Positions 7,780-17,719 are shown, numbered from the stretch's first letter. The stretch is 33,645 nucleotides of DNA from CAZHGD01 sp964531735 (GCA_964531735.1 CAZHGD010000071.1:1-33645); one strand, 5' to 3'. A program made the numbers and translations. The notes: a model not told the origin generated them from the letters alone.

Positions 7780-9720
7780 TCAGCGCACGGGCACTTGCGT
7801 CCAGGGCAGCGGCGCCGGCCTCTGGAACGGGCCGGCGGCGAGAGCCGCGATGAGCTCGTCGGTCAAGCTCTCGAAGGCAAACAGGCAGACGCCTTTGAAG
7901 CCTTTGTTACGCGCAATCTGGATCTGCTCCAGCCAGCGCCTGGTGGCGCGGGGCGCCTTGTAGACACCGATGCCGGCGAACAGGAACTTCCGCAGCTCGA
8001 CCGGCTCGGTCGGCGCCAGCTCGGCCTCGAGTCGTTGCGCGAACTTGCCGTTGTCGGTGGCGTAGGCCATCGGGCAGAGAAACTGCACGTCGTTGCGCCG
8101 CAGCCAGGTCAGCCCGTCGCGCTTGACGCGGACCAGGTCGCTCTGCTGCGTGCCGCCGGCGGCCGAGCAGATGATCTGCGGCCGCACCTCGCGCGCGGCG
8201 GCGGTCAGCGCCTGCACCAAGGCACTGACCTGGTCGATCCGCCAGCGATCCCAGGTCGCCGCCGAGGGCGGCTCGCCGCCACTGGTCTGGATCCGCGTGG
8301 TGTTGGTGATGTTGTGCTGGCGGCCCAGCCACTCGACCAGGTTGCCGAACAGGCGGAGCACCGCCGGGCTGGTCGCGCTGGCGCCCTGGTAGCAGTGCCA
8401 GTTGAACACCACGAAGTGGCCCTTGCCGAACGGCTTGTAGACCACCGCCGGCGTGCCGTCGTCAAACAGAGCCAGCAGCTTGGCGTCGCCCAGCTTCGGG
8501 CACGGGTTGCCGCGCGCCGAGAGCGTGAACTGCCGGTCGATGCCGTCGGTGACGCCGTCGGGCCCGGCCAGCACGGAGAACCGGACCGGCCGCTGGTCGA
8601 AGTAGCCCTTACCGGACAGGCCCACGGCCTCGGTCAGCCGCTGACTCTGGGTGGTTACTTCGGGTCCGTCGAGAATGACCGCGGCACCGCCGTTGGCCAC
8701 AAACGCGATGAGCGACTGCACCACCTCGCCGCGGACCTTGCCGCTGTACAGGTTGCCGGCCACGACGATGTTGCCGGTGGGCAGCAGCGGCAGGTTGCCA
8801 TCCAGCACGACCGGCGGGCGATAGCCCGCGTTGGCCAGGAACTGCTTCTGCTGCGCGAGCAGACCAGCGCCGTCGTTGGCGTGCCAGGTGGTCTGTAGCA
8901 GGCGCATGCCGCGGCCGGTCGGCTGCCCACGGAGCTGCAACGGATCGAACCCGTGCTCTTTATTGAATCGCGCGCGCGTGAATTCACTATAGTCGTAGTC
9001 GCTGTCGTACTCGTGCCGGATGTAGTCGTAGTGGATCCCGTCGACTCCGGTCGCCACCACCTCGCGCACCAGGCCGACCAGGAACTGCCGCACCTCGGGG
9101 TGCACCGGGTTCAGCCAGCCGTTGAGGGTGTGGCCCTGGGCGTCACGCGCGTACCACGCCGGCTGGATCGCCGGATGCTTGGTGATGCCACCGTGGAGCA
9201 TGACCAGGTACGGGTGGATCTGCACGCCGGCGGCATGCCCGGCCTGCGCCAGCTCGCGGAGTGGATCGAAGCCGGCCGGCACGTTCGGGTTCACCGGCAA
9301 CAGCCGGCTCTGCCACATCGCCTGGTGCGGGAAGTTGGCCAGCGGCAGCAGCACGTTCAGGTGCGCCCGCCGGGCGCGCTGAATGGTGCGCGCGATGGCC
9401 GTCGGGTTGGCGTAGTCCTGCCAATGCAACCAGGCGCCGCGGAACTCGCCGGCGGCCGGCACCAGCCGATAGGCCGCCGGTGCGCCGGCGCGGGCCGGTG
9501 GCAGCGCCGCCGCCGGTCCCGAGGTCCGGGCTTTGTCCGCGTCGACCGGTAGCGCGTCGCCGCCACTGGTCGCCACATCCGCGTCGGCCGCGCGCGGCGC
9601 CGGTTGACCCGACAACCGCCCGCAGGCACACAGCATGGTCGTCAGACCCGCCAGCACCCACGCCGCGCGACGCGACCGGCTACCGGCCTTCAGCCTCGTC
9701 CACCAATGGTCCGACAACAA
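7780..9720 (-). CDS. secreted GHL10/DUF187-type glycoside hydrolase-like lipoprotein with an inserted domain
   Basis: A 646-residue exported protein. The N-terminus has a charged segment, the hydrophobic stretch AAWVLAGLTTML and a lipobox-like LCAC, so Cys33 is probably lipidated. Residues 85-265 match the first part of the GHL10 (DUF187) TIM barrel (GEFRGAWLHW, GVDGIHYDYIRHEYDSDYDY). Residues 485-640 match its end (WDRWRIDQVSALVQALTAAA, FLCPMAYATDNGKF, GVCLFAFESLTDE). Between them, about 268-485 is an inserted alpha/beta region resembling a class I glutamine-amidotransferase-like or ThuA-like fold (NIVVAGNLYSGKV, LIAFVANGGAAVILDG, GKGHFVVFNWH). The start is TTG, backed by GTGAGGA five bases upstream and by a promoter just behind it. 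No catalytic residues can be assigned with confidence. Confidence 0.82.
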   Translation of the reverse strand: MLSDHWWTRLKAGSRSRRAAWVLAGLTTMLCACGRLSGQPAPRAADADVATSGGDALPVDADKARTSGPAAALPPARAGAPAAYRLVPAAGEFRGAWLHWQDYANPTAIARTIQRARRAHLNVLLPLANFPHQAMWQSRLLPVNPNVPAGFDPLRELAQAGHAAGVQIHPYLVMLHGGITKHPAIQPAWYARDAQGHTLNGWLNPVHPEVRQFLVGLVREVVATGVDGIHYDYIRHEYDSDYDYSEFTRARFNKEHGFDPLQLRGQPTGRGMRLLQTTWHANDGAGLLAQQKQFLANAGYRPPVVLDGNLPLLPTGNIVVAGNLYSGKVRGEVVQSLIAFVANGGAAVILDGPEVTTQSQRLTEAVGLSGKGYFDQRPVRFSVLAGPDGVTDGIDRQFTLSARGNPCPKLGDAKLLALFDDGTPAVVYKPFGKGHFVVFNWHCYQGASATSPAVLRLFGNLVEWLGRQHNITNTTRIQTSGGEPPSAATWDRWRIDQVSALVQALTAAAREVRPQIICSAAGGTQQSDLVRVKRDGLTWLRRNDVQFLCPMAYATDNGKFAQRLEAELAPTEPVELRKFLFAGIGVYKAPRATRRWLEQIQIARNKGFKGVCLFAFESLTDELIAALAAGPFQRPAPLPWTQVPVR

Positions 9721-9745
9721 GTGTTCCTCACTTCCGCCGCCGGGC

Positions 9746-9775
9746 AGTATACCGGCCGCCCAGTTGGACCGTCAA
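9746..9775 (-). promoter_or_regulatory. sigma70-type promoter of the GHL10-like gene
   Basis: On the reverse strand a -35 box TTGACG (9775-9770) is followed after 18 bases by a -10 box TATACT (9751-9746). Each box differs from consensus at one position. The predicted transcript starts near 9740, giving a leader of about 20 bases before the TTG start codon at 9720. Confidence 0.7.
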
Positions 9776-9850
9776 CCATATATCGGGGACGCAGCCCGAT
9801 TGATGGCCGCGCGACCCGACGCTGTGGAGGTGGCCTCGGGCCGCCACCGA

Positions 9851-9880
9851 ACTGGGTCGCGGTGCCTCCGGCACCCCAGT
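9851..9880 (+). promoter_or_regulatory. stem-loop upstream of the DUF4091 gene
   Basis: Stem ACTGG/CCAGT continues after a five-base bulge into GGTGCC/GGCACC with a TCC loop. It ends 25 bases before the start codon and just upstream of the GGGAGA ribosome binding site. It could be an mRNA leader structure or a stop for upstream transcription. The rest of the 185-base divergent gap (9721-9905) holds the leftward promoter but no convincing rightward one. A further six-base inverted repeat, ATCGGG/CCCGAT, lies at 9782-9800. Confidence 0.35.
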
Positions 9881-9905
9881 CGGGCCGTCACCGGGAGAAT
9901 CGCGG

Positions 9906-12893
9906 ATGGCTGTCAGGCACGTCGTCTGCGCGGCGGTGGTTGGGGCGCTGCTCGGGCTGGCCCAAGCCGACGAGCCGGCGGTGCTCACCTGGGGCACGTT
10001 CGAGACCGACGCCGAGCTCGCGGCCTGGCGCACGCTGGGCACGGCGTTCACGGCGTCCGACCGGTTCGTCACCGAGGGACGCCGCTCCGGGCGCATCCAG
10101 TTCCGCAAACACGCCGGGCAGAAGGGCGAGGACGAGTGGCCGCGGGTCACGGCCTTCGCCGCCGCGGCGCGGTACCCGGTGGACTGGGCCGGCTTCACCG
10201 CGGTCTCCCTGGACCTGACCACCGACGCGCCCACTGGCACGCGCGTCTCCATCGAAATCCGTGGCGTGGCCGGCAAGAACGGCTGGACCGCCAGCTACCT
10301 GCTTCAGACCGGCGTCACCCAGACGGTCACCATCGCGCTCGACCAAGTGCGGCGCCAGCTCGGCACCTCCCAAGTGGTCGAGTTCCTACTCTTCAAAGGC
10401 CGGCCCGAGGCCGACTGCGCCGTCTACGTCGACAACGTCCGGCTGCTCAGCCCCGCCGCTGGTGCCCTGGAGCGCGCCATCGAGGCCACCGCTGCCGGCT
10501 TCGAGACGCTCTGGACCCGCGACGGCCGGGCCGCCGGAGCGGTGGCCGAACTCGCCGCGCTGCGCCGCGACGCCCGCCGAACGACGTTGACCCTCGCCGA
10601 CGCCGCAGCCCTGGCTGACCGCGCCCGACGGTTGGCTCAGACCGTCGCCAGCTTGCGAATCAAGCCGCTGCGGGCTTACGACTTCGGCCCGGCCGGATCG
10701 CCCGTCCGACCGGGCTTCACGGGCCTCACCAAGTCCACGGTGCGCAGCGCCCAGGACGACTGCGGTTGGCGCACCACTGCCGGCCTGAAGGAACTCACCC
10801 GCCCCGCGCAGCGTGAGTGGACCCACTCCAGCTACGCCGGTCGCGACGTGCCCCCCGCGGTGTTCCTCAACGACCTGACCCAGGATCTGGTCGGTGGCGA
10901 GCAACCGGCCGAGCTGAGCCTGGACCTGCCGGCCGGCGAGTACGTCGTCTGGGTGCTGGCCGGCTTCCCAGCGGGCTACGACCCGCCGGTGGCCAACTTC
11001 ACCGTCGACGCCGGCGCCGGGCCGACCCGCCTCGGCCTGGCCCAGGCGCACATCTTCGAGTCGCGGTTCATCCCGGCTCGCGCCACTGATCAGGGGCTGA
11101 GCATCCGTTTCACACCCGAGACCGGATTCGTGATCAACGCACTGGCGGTCTTCGCCAAGGACGACCTGCGGCGCGCCCGCAAGGAGTTCGCCGGGCCGAT
11201 CGACCAGGAGGTGTTCCGCGGCCCGCCGGAACTATGGGCGCGGTGGCGCCTGGTGCCGCGCCCGCTGGAGCCGGGCAGCCCGGCTACGGACGCCGAGCAA
11301 CGCCGGGGCTACCTGGTGTTCAGCCGGCCGTTCACCGAGAACATCTACCCGGACAGCACGCCCACGGCCGCCGAGCGTTGTGACCAAGTGGCCTCATTCG
11401 CCACCCGCGGAGAGGCCGAACCGCTGACCTTCGCCGTCAAGGCGCTGCGGCCGCTGGATGGAGTCACCGTCGAGGTGGCCGGGCTGACCGGCCCGAGCAC
11501 CATCGGCCCGGAGCAGATCGATGTGCGCCAGGTCCGCTGTTGGCCGGTACGGACCAGCTATGGCGTGTTCGACACCTACCAGATCGTGCCGGAACTGCTC
11601 GATCCCATCGCGCCGACCGATCTGGAAGCCGGCGTCTGCCACCGGTTCTGGCTGACCGTGAAAGTACCGGCGCAGGCCGCGGCGGGCGTCTACCGCGGCC
11701 GAGCGGTGATCCGCGCGGAGAACGCTTTGCCCGCCGAGGTCGGGCTCAACCTCGAAGTGCTGCCGCTGACCTTGCTGAGCGACCCGACCAAGAGCTTCGG
11801 CAACTACTACTACTCGCCGCTCGACCGCCTCCGGCCCGGCCTGAGTCCGGCCGTCACCGCCGCCATCCGCCGCCGCGCTGAAGCCGAAGCCCGCGACATG
11901 CAGGAGCACGGCATGACCACGGTGCAGATGGGCGGCATCGGAGCCACCAAGGTCAGCGGCCAGTGGCAGGCCACCATCGACCTCGACCAGCGGATCGAGT
12001 TCCTGCGGCGCTTCGGCCTCTGGGGCCGGGCGCCCGGCGTGATGATGAACGCCTTCTTCGCCGGCGCCATCTACCGCGACTGCACCGGTCAGGACTGGCC
12101 CAAGCACCTGGTCGGCATCACCAGTGGCCCACCCGCGTACTTCGAGGCCGTGACGCGGGTGATCCAGCAGGTCGAGCAGGTCCGGCTGGCCCGGGGCTGG
12201 CCCGAGTTCTACTACTACCCCATCGATGAGGCCACCGCCGAGGCGGTGCCCTTCCTGGCCCAGACCCTCGCGGCCATCAAGCGGGTGCCGACGGCGAAGA
12301 CCTACGCGACGCAGGTCTTCGAGCGCCCGGAGAGCCGGCCGTTGGACGACGTGCTGGACGTCTGGTGCTCCGGCACCTTCTGTCCCGAGATCGAGCGGGT
12401 CGAGGCGATGCGCCGGCGCGGGCGCATCTTCTGGTGCTACCCAAACTTCGTGGCCTGCTCGCGCGGGGTGCCGAACTCGGCGCGGATGACCTACGGGTTC
12501 GGGTTCTGGCGCCTGGGTTACTCCTGCCTCATCCCCTGGCACTACCAGGCACCGGCCTCCGGGTCGAACCCGTTCTGCGACTTCGACGGGCTGTACGGCG
12601 ACTGGTGCCTCGCCTATCCCGGTCCCGACGGACCGCTGCCCACCCAGCGCTGGGAAGGCATCCGCGAGGGCATTGACGACGGGCGCTACCTCTACACTCT
12701 CGAGGCCCGCCTGGCTGAAGCCCGCCGGACCGGCACCCACGGCGCGGCGGCCGCGGCGGCGGCGGCGCTGCTCACGGAGCTGCGCGCGGCGGTGCCGATC
12801 CGCGCCAGCTACGACCAGAGCGGTCCCTGGCACGGGCCCGACTACGCGCGCTGGCGGCGCCGCCTGGCCGAGGCCATCCTCGCCTTCGGCTGA
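9906..12893 (+). CDS. secreted DUF4091 (GH123-like) glycoside hydrolase
   Basis: A 995-residue exported protein. Residues 1-21 are a signal peptide ending AQA. Residues 25-185 form a beta-rich carbohydrate-binding-like module ending CAVYVDNVRLLSP. Residues 255-420 resemble a malectin-like or gylcosidase-associated beta module (AYDFGPAGSPVRPGF, LSLDLPAGEYVVWVLAG). Residues 480-620 are a further beta-sandwich, and residues 620-990 form a TIM-barrel of the DUF4091/GH123 type. In the barrel, FYYYPIDEAT carries the Asp774-Glu775 pair expected of N-acetylgalactosaminidase-type GH123 enzymes. The hallmark WEGIREGIDDGRYL lies near 916-930. A GGGAGA site precedes the ATG. The substrate cannot be stated; GH123 enzymes cleave beta-GalNAc, but most DUF4091 proteins are uncharacterised. 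It stands alone between the divergent GHL10-like gene and lepA. Confidence 0.85.
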   Translation: MAVRHVVCAAVVGALLGLAQADEPAVLTWGTFETDAELAAWRTLGTAFTASDRFVTEGRRSGRIQFRKHAGQKGEDEWPRVTAFAAAARYPVDWAGFTAVSLDLTTDAPTGTRVSIEIRGVAGKNGWTASYLLQTGVTQTVTIALDQVRRQLGTSQVVEFLLFKGRPEADCAVYVDNVRLLSPAAGALERAIEATAAGFETLWTRDGRAAGAVAELAALRRDARRTTLTLADAAALADRARRLAQTVASLRIKPLRAYDFGPAGSPVRPGFTGLTKSTVRSAQDDCGWRTTAGLKELTRPAQREWTHSSYAGRDVPPAVFLNDLTQDLVGGEQPAELSLDLPAGEYVVWVLAGFPAGYDPPVANFTVDAGAGPTRLGLAQAHIFESRFIPARATDQGLSIRFTPETGFVINALAVFAKDDLRRARKEFAGPIDQEVFRGPPELWARWRLVPRPLEPGSPATDAEQRRGYLVFSRPFTENIYPDSTPTAAERCDQVASFATRGEAEPLTFAVKALRPLDGVTVEVAGLTGPSTIGPEQIDVRQVRCWPVRTSYGVFDTYQIVPELLDPIAPTDLEAGVCHRFWLTVKVPAQAAAGVYRGRAVIRAENALPAEVGLNLEVLPLTLLSDPTKSFGNYYYSPLDRLRPGLSPAVTAAIRRRAEAEARDMQEHGMTTVQMGGIGATKVSGQWQATIDLDQRIEFLRRFGLWGRAPGVMMNAFFAGAIYRDCTGQDWPKHLVGITSGPPAYFEAVTRVIQQVEQVRLARGWPEFYYYPIDEATAEAVPFLAQTLAAIKRVPTAKTYATQVFERPESRPLDDVLDVWCSGTFCPEIERVEAMRRRGRIFWCYPNFVACSRGVPNSARMTYGFGFWRLGYSCLIPWHYQAPASGSNPFCDFDGLYGDWCLAYPGPDGPLPTQRWEGIREGIDDGRYLYTLEARLAEARRTGTHGAAAAAAAALLTELRAAVPIRASYDQSGPWHGPDYARWRRRLAEAILAFG

Positions 12894-12959
12894 TGGCGCC
12901 GGCAGCCACCGACCGCGGAGCACCGCCGGCACCACGGCGTCATTCGGTTGCGTGGGCGA

Positions 12960-12988
12960 TTGACCGGAGGGCGGTCAGACCGTAGAAT
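12960..12988 (+). promoter_or_regulatory. sigma70-type promoter of lepA with overlapping half-sites
   Basis: A -35 box TTGACC (12960-12965) and a -10 box TAGAAT (12983-12988) are separated by 17 bases. The spacer contains inverted half-sites: TGACCG (12961-12966) pairs with CGGTCA (12972-12977), and CGGTC with GACCG around A12977. A bound regulator would cover the -35 box and the spacer. The start codon is 44 bases downstream. Confidence 0.75.
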
Positions 12989-13032
12989 AGGGCTTCGTAC
13001 CCACGTTCACGACCTGTCGAGATCCGCCGCCC

Positions 13033-14850
<1,818 letters not shown>

Positions 14851-14861
14851 CGGCGTGCCGG

Positions 14862-14894
14862 CACCGACCGGTGTCCGTGTGTTGGCGGTCGGTG
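14862..14894 (+). terminator. terminator-like hairpin after lepA
   Basis: Perfect nine-base arms CACCGACCG (14862-14870) and CGGTCGGTG (14886-14894) enclose a 15-base loop. It begins 12 bases past the lepA stop codon, in the short gap before the convergent doc gene. There is no T-run on either strand. Confidence 0.4.
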
Positions 14895-14924
14895 GCGGGT
14901 CCTGGGCCTGCCGTGTGGCGCCGC

Positions 14925-15320
14925 CTACCGGTGCGCCGCACCCAGGCTCCGCCGCACCCAGTCCGCCAGCTCCGGTTCGCTGAGCTCGCCCGCGGCAACC
15001 GCCAGCATGACCGCGGCCACCTGCGTTTCGGGCGCCTCGAACTCGTGGCCGTTGAGCCCGAGGAAGACGACCATGGCCAGGAAGGCCACGCGCTTGTTGC
15101 CGTCACGGAATGGATGATCGCGCGACAGACCGTACGCATAGGCCGCTGCCAGATCAGCCAAGTCGCAGCCCGGGTCGTACGACCACCGTTGGCGCGGTCG
15201 TGCCAGCGCCGATGACAGGGCGCCTTCGTCGCGCAGGCCAGCCAGGCCACCGTGCTCGCGGAGCTGGTCCCAGTGAATCGCGTCGACCACCAGCCGTGGT
15301 ACCCAGACTGGCTCAAGCAT
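14925..15320 (-). CDS. doc: Doc-family toxin (Fic/Doc fold)
   Basis: Doc toxins use the Fic fold to phosphorylate EF-Tu and halt translation. The 131-residue protein is the normal length for Doc. It holds the signature HPFRDGNKR (residues 69-77), with Lys76 where Fic AMP-transferases have Gly; that lysine marks Doc kinases. The N-terminal helices (residues 12-40, including GGLAGLRDEGALSSAL) and the hydrophobic core after the motif (VAFLAMVVFLGLNG) match the family. The gene starts two bases after the stop codon of the antitoxin gene on the same strand, which suggests translational coupling. It looks intact and should be toxic if released from its antitoxin. EF-Tu as the target is inferred from the family. 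Confidence 0.92.
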   Translation of the reverse strand: MLEPVWVPRLVVDAIHWDQLREHGGLAGLRDEGALSSALARPRQRWSYDPGCDLADLAAAYAYGLSRDHPFRDGNKRVAFLAMVVFLGLNGHEFEAPETQVAAVMLAVAAGELSEPELADWVRRSLGAAHR

Positions 15321-15322
15321 GG

Positions 15323-15550
15323 CTACTTGGCCAACTCGCGAAGCGCATTGCGGTACTGCTTCGCCGCCGCTGAAGCCAAAGCCAGCGCTCTTTCGACCGT
15401 CGGGTCGTAGGGAGTGAGCAGAATGCCCTCGGCCGTCTCGACCGCCAACACGCGGTCGCCCGCCGAGAGGTGCAGCCGGTCCGCCATGTCCTTCGGCAGC
15501 GTGGCTCCGATGGACCCACCCACCTGCCGCAGCTTCACCTCACGCACCAT
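15323..15550 (-). CDS. AbrB/MazE-type antitoxin of Doc
   Basis: A 75-residue swapped-hairpin (AbrB/SpoVT) antitoxin. Residues 1-48 form the DNA-binding domain (VGGSIGATLPKDMADRL, LSAGDRVLAVETAEGILLTPY). The helical tail 50-75 would wrap and neutralise Doc. I place the start at the ATG at 15550 because GGGAG lies six bases upstream and the domain begins there; the frame stays open 26 codons further upstream with no family resemblance, and that part covers the promoter. Upstream are a good promoter and a perfect palindrome, so the module probably represses itself. Pairing AbrB-type antitoxins with Doc, instead of Phd, is a known variant. Confidence 0.9.
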   Translation of the reverse strand: MVREVKLRQVGGSIGATLPKDMADRLHLSAGDRVLAVETAEGILLTPYDPTVERALALASAAAKQYRNALRELAK

Positions 15551-15567
15551 GACCAGCTCCCGCTGTG

Positions 15568-15585
15568 GTAGCACATCCGTGCTAC
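15568..15585. promoter_or_regulatory. palindromic operator of the toxin-antitoxin module
   Basis: Perfect inverted arms GTAGCAC (15568-15574) and GTGCTAC (15579-15585) flank ATCC. It lies directly downstream of the -10 box, over the expected transcription start and upstream of the antitoxin ribosome binding site. This is where an autoregulating antitoxin would bind. Confidence 0.65.
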
Positions 15586-15614
15586 AGTGTAGTGGCCGCC
15601 GGAGCCGGAGGCAA
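15586..15614 (-). promoter_or_regulatory. promoter of the toxin-antitoxin module
   Basis: On the reverse strand a -35 box TTGCCT (15614-15609) is followed after exactly 17 bases by a -10 box TACACT (15591-15586). Both boxes match four of six consensus bases. The operator palindrome adjoins it directly downstream. Confidence 0.65.
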
Positions 15615-15663
15615 GCATGACCCGGCATCGGTCCTGGTGTACCATCACCGCCCGGAGCCGCTC

Positions 15664-16647
15664 ATGTCCGTGACGCCCATCTCGCTGATTATCGACGACC
15701 CCTGCCCTGGCATCCACCTCTACCAGCGCACCGTCCAGCGCCGCGAGACCATCGCGCTGACGCGCGATGGGCGGCCGTTGGTGCCCTTCATCCCGAACGA
15801 CTTCCTGCGCGAGTTCATCGCCGTGGCCGACGAGTTCGGCCTGCGCGGCAAGTTCTCGGTGGTGCCGCGACCGGCCAACCTCGGCTCCATCACCAGCGCG
15901 CTCGACGGCGTCTCGCCGGCCGACCTGGCCGAGTGGCTCGACTTGGTGCGCGAGCAGGTGGCACCGCGGTTCGATCTGACGCCCGAGATGATCAACCACG
16001 ACCTGGCGCTCGATCTGGACACGCTGACGCCGCTGGATGAGGACGAGCACGCCTGGTCGCAGCATCAGGACGAAGCCAGCCTGACGCGCTACATCGCCTT
16101 CGCGCTGGATGAACTGCGCCAGGCCGGGCTGGACGCCAACGGCGTCACCTCGCCGTGGGCGTTCGGGCGCGATGTGGAAGATGCCTACGGCCGCGCGGTG
16201 CTGGCGGCACAGGAACAGGTCTATGGCCGCTCGCAGACGTGGTTCTTCCTGGCCTTCAGCCAGGCGGCCGATGCCCGCGCGCGGGTCAGTGTGCTCGACG
16301 GTCCCGAGCGCTGGTGCGCGCACGTGGTGGCCACCTGCGACGACTTCATCTGGCCGTGTATCGACACGCCACGCACCGATGCGGCCCAGATCAGCGAGGT
16401 GGCCGACCGCTACCTGACGGCCGACGGCAGCGCGGGCCGGATGGTCGACCTGCTTCACGGCGGCGGCGAGATCGTCATCTGCACACACTGGCAGTCGCTG
16501 TTCGCCAACGGCACGCGCACCGGCCTGCGCGCGCTGGCCGAGGTCGGCCGCCGCTTGCGCGAGCTGTTCGGCGACCGCGTCGAATGGGTGCCGTGCTCGG
16601 AGCTGGCGCGGCGGGCGGTGGCGCGGGCGCTGGATAATCGCACCTGA
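15664..16647 (+). CDS. polysaccharide deacetylase-like protein
   Basis: A 327-residue protein without signal peptide. The N-terminus PISLIIDDPCPGIHLY has the hydrophobic strand and paired Asp of the NodB-like (CE4) fold, and KFSVVPRPANLGSI resembles the second strand of that fold. The later ICTHWQSLFANGTRTGLRAL has the His-containing motif often seen near the end of these barrels. I cannot identify the usual HxxxH zinc pair, so catalytic activity is uncertain; it may be a CE4-like protein that works on a small molecule. The start is the ATG at 15664, with GGAG seven bases upstream; the frame is open further upstream across the toxin-antitoxin promoter, which I reject. The last two codons and the stop codon fall inside the dispersed 16-bp repeat. 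It is divergent from the toxin-antitoxin module. Confidence 0.6.
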   Translation: MSVTPISLIIDDPCPGIHLYQRTVQRRETIALTRDGRPLVPFIPNDFLREFIAVADEFGLRGKFSVVPRPANLGSITSALDGVSPADLAEWLDLVREQVAPRFDLTPEMINHDLALDLDTLTPLDEDEHAWSQHQDEASLTRYIAFALDELRQAGLDANGVTSPWAFGRDVEDAYGRAVLAAQEQVYGRSQTWFFLAFSQAADARARVSVLDGPERWCAHVVATCDDFIWPCIDTPRTDAAQISEVADRYLTADGSAGRMVDLLHGGGEIVICTHWQSLFANGTRTGLRALAEVGRRLRELFGDRVEWVPCSELARRAVARALDNRT

Positions 16648-16654
16648 CCCCATT
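16639..16654. repeat. 16-bp dispersed repeat, copy 1 (REP-like)
   Basis: CGCACCTGACCCCATT is identical to 21748-21763. On the reverse strand it reads AATGGGGTCAGGTGCG, which resembles the heads of REP elements found beside RAYT transposases in many genomes; that link is from memory. Here it supplies the last two sense codons and the TGA stop of the deacetylase-like gene. Directly after it, CCCC and GGGG pair around CATTG-type bases, and AGGTG/CACCT can pair at 16661-16678. Confidence 0.6.
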
Positions 16655-16717
16655 GCGGGGAGGTGTGCGCTGCCACCTGACGAATGCGTCCGTTGTCGTC
16701 TGTTCAGGATGACCAAG

Positions 16718-17719
16718 ATGCGCATTCCCCTCCTGCTGTCCCTTCTGCTGGCCGGCGCGACGGCGTTCGGCCAGGGCAACCTGAGCGAGTGCCGTCTGCC
16801 CCACTGGTCGGCCCTCAACCGCGCCACCGGCAAGCTCTACATCGCCGCCGGCGGCACCAACAACGTGGTGGTCGTCGACACCAACGAGGACAAGGTCATC
16901 GCCACCATCAAGGTCGGCTCGCGGCCCGAACAGGTGGCGGTCAACGAGAAGACCAACCGGGTCTACGTCGCCTGCGCAATGGTGCCGGCGCTCCAGGTGA
17001 TCGACGGCGCCAAGGACGAAGCCCGCGAGCTGATCCGCGTCGGCCGCGGCGCTCACGGCGTGGCCGTCAACGAGACGACCAACCGGATCTACGTCTCGTG
17101 CATGGACGAGAACGCCCTCTACGTGGTGGACGGCGAGGCCAAACAGGTGCTCACGCAGTTCCCGGTCGGCCGCACGCCGACCGGCGTCGGCGTCGATCCC
17201 GAACTGAACCGGGTCTACGTGGCCATTCGCGACGCCCAGGCGATCTCGTTCGTCGACGGCGCCGAGAACAAGTACCTGAGCTACACCACCGTCGGCCCTG
17301 AGCCGTTCGGTCTGGCGGTCGATCCGGTCACGCACACGGTCGTGGTCGCCTGCGCCCGGTCGGGCCAGGCCTGCTTCGTCGATGGGCGTAGCGGCGCCGT
17401 CCTGGGTCAGGCCATGGTGGGCGCCTATGCCATAGGCGTGACCTTCGACGCCGAGGCCAACCGGTTCTACGCCTCGGCCTTGCGCGGCGGCACGGTGATG
17501 GCCATCGACCGGCAGACCCGCCAGGCCACGCTGGCCGCCTCACGGTTGCAGACCCCGGTCGGCGTGGCGGTCAACGCCAAGCGCCGACGGCTGTATGTGG
17601 CCTGCCGTGACGCCAACCAGGTCGCGGTGTTCGACACCGCGTCGGGCCAGGCGGTCGGCTCGTTCCGGCTGGCCGCGTCGGCCGGTGGCCGCTGGGACGG
17701 GCGGATGAAGACGGACTGA
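16718..17719 (+). CDS. secreted YVTN/YncE-like beta-propeller protein
   Basis: A 333-residue exported protein. Residues 1-18 (MRIPLLLSLLLAGATAFG) are a signal peptide. The rest is about seven propeller blades of roughly 42 residues, each built on a pattern like GVAVNETTNRIYVSCMDENALYVVDG. Repeats are clear at RPEQVAVNEKTNRVYVAC, GAHGVAVNETTNRIYVSC, TPTGVGVDPELNRVYVAI, EPFGLAVDPVTHTVVVAC, AIGVTFDAEANRFYASAL and PVGVAVNAKRRRLYVACR. These proteins usually bind ligands or partners at the cell surface. I chose the ATG at 16718 because AGGA lies eight bases upstream; the in-frame ATG three codons earlier overlaps that site. It follows the deacetylase-like gene on the same strand, 70 bases downstream, but nothing shows they act together. 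Confidence 0.85.
   Translation: MRIPLLLSLLLAGATAFGQGNLSECRLPHWSALNRATGKLYIAAGGTNNVVVVDTNEDKVIATIKVGSRPEQVAVNEKTNRVYVACAMVPALQVIDGAKDEARELIRVGRGAHGVAVNETTNRIYVSCMDENALYVVDGEAKQVLTQFPVGRTPTGVGVDPELNRVYVAIRDAQAISFVDGAENKYLSYTTVGPEPFGLAVDPVTHTVVVACARSGQACFVDGRSGAVLGQAMVGAYAIGVTFDAEANRFYASALRGGTVMAIDRQTRQATLAASRLQTPVGVAVNAKRRRLYVACRDANQVAVFDTASGQAVGSFRLAASAGGRWDGRMKTD

Noticed and set aside
11394..12935. Leftward open frame of 513 codons antisense to the DUF4091 gene
   Set aside because: No recognisable motif; the sense strand encodes the DUF4091 barrel.
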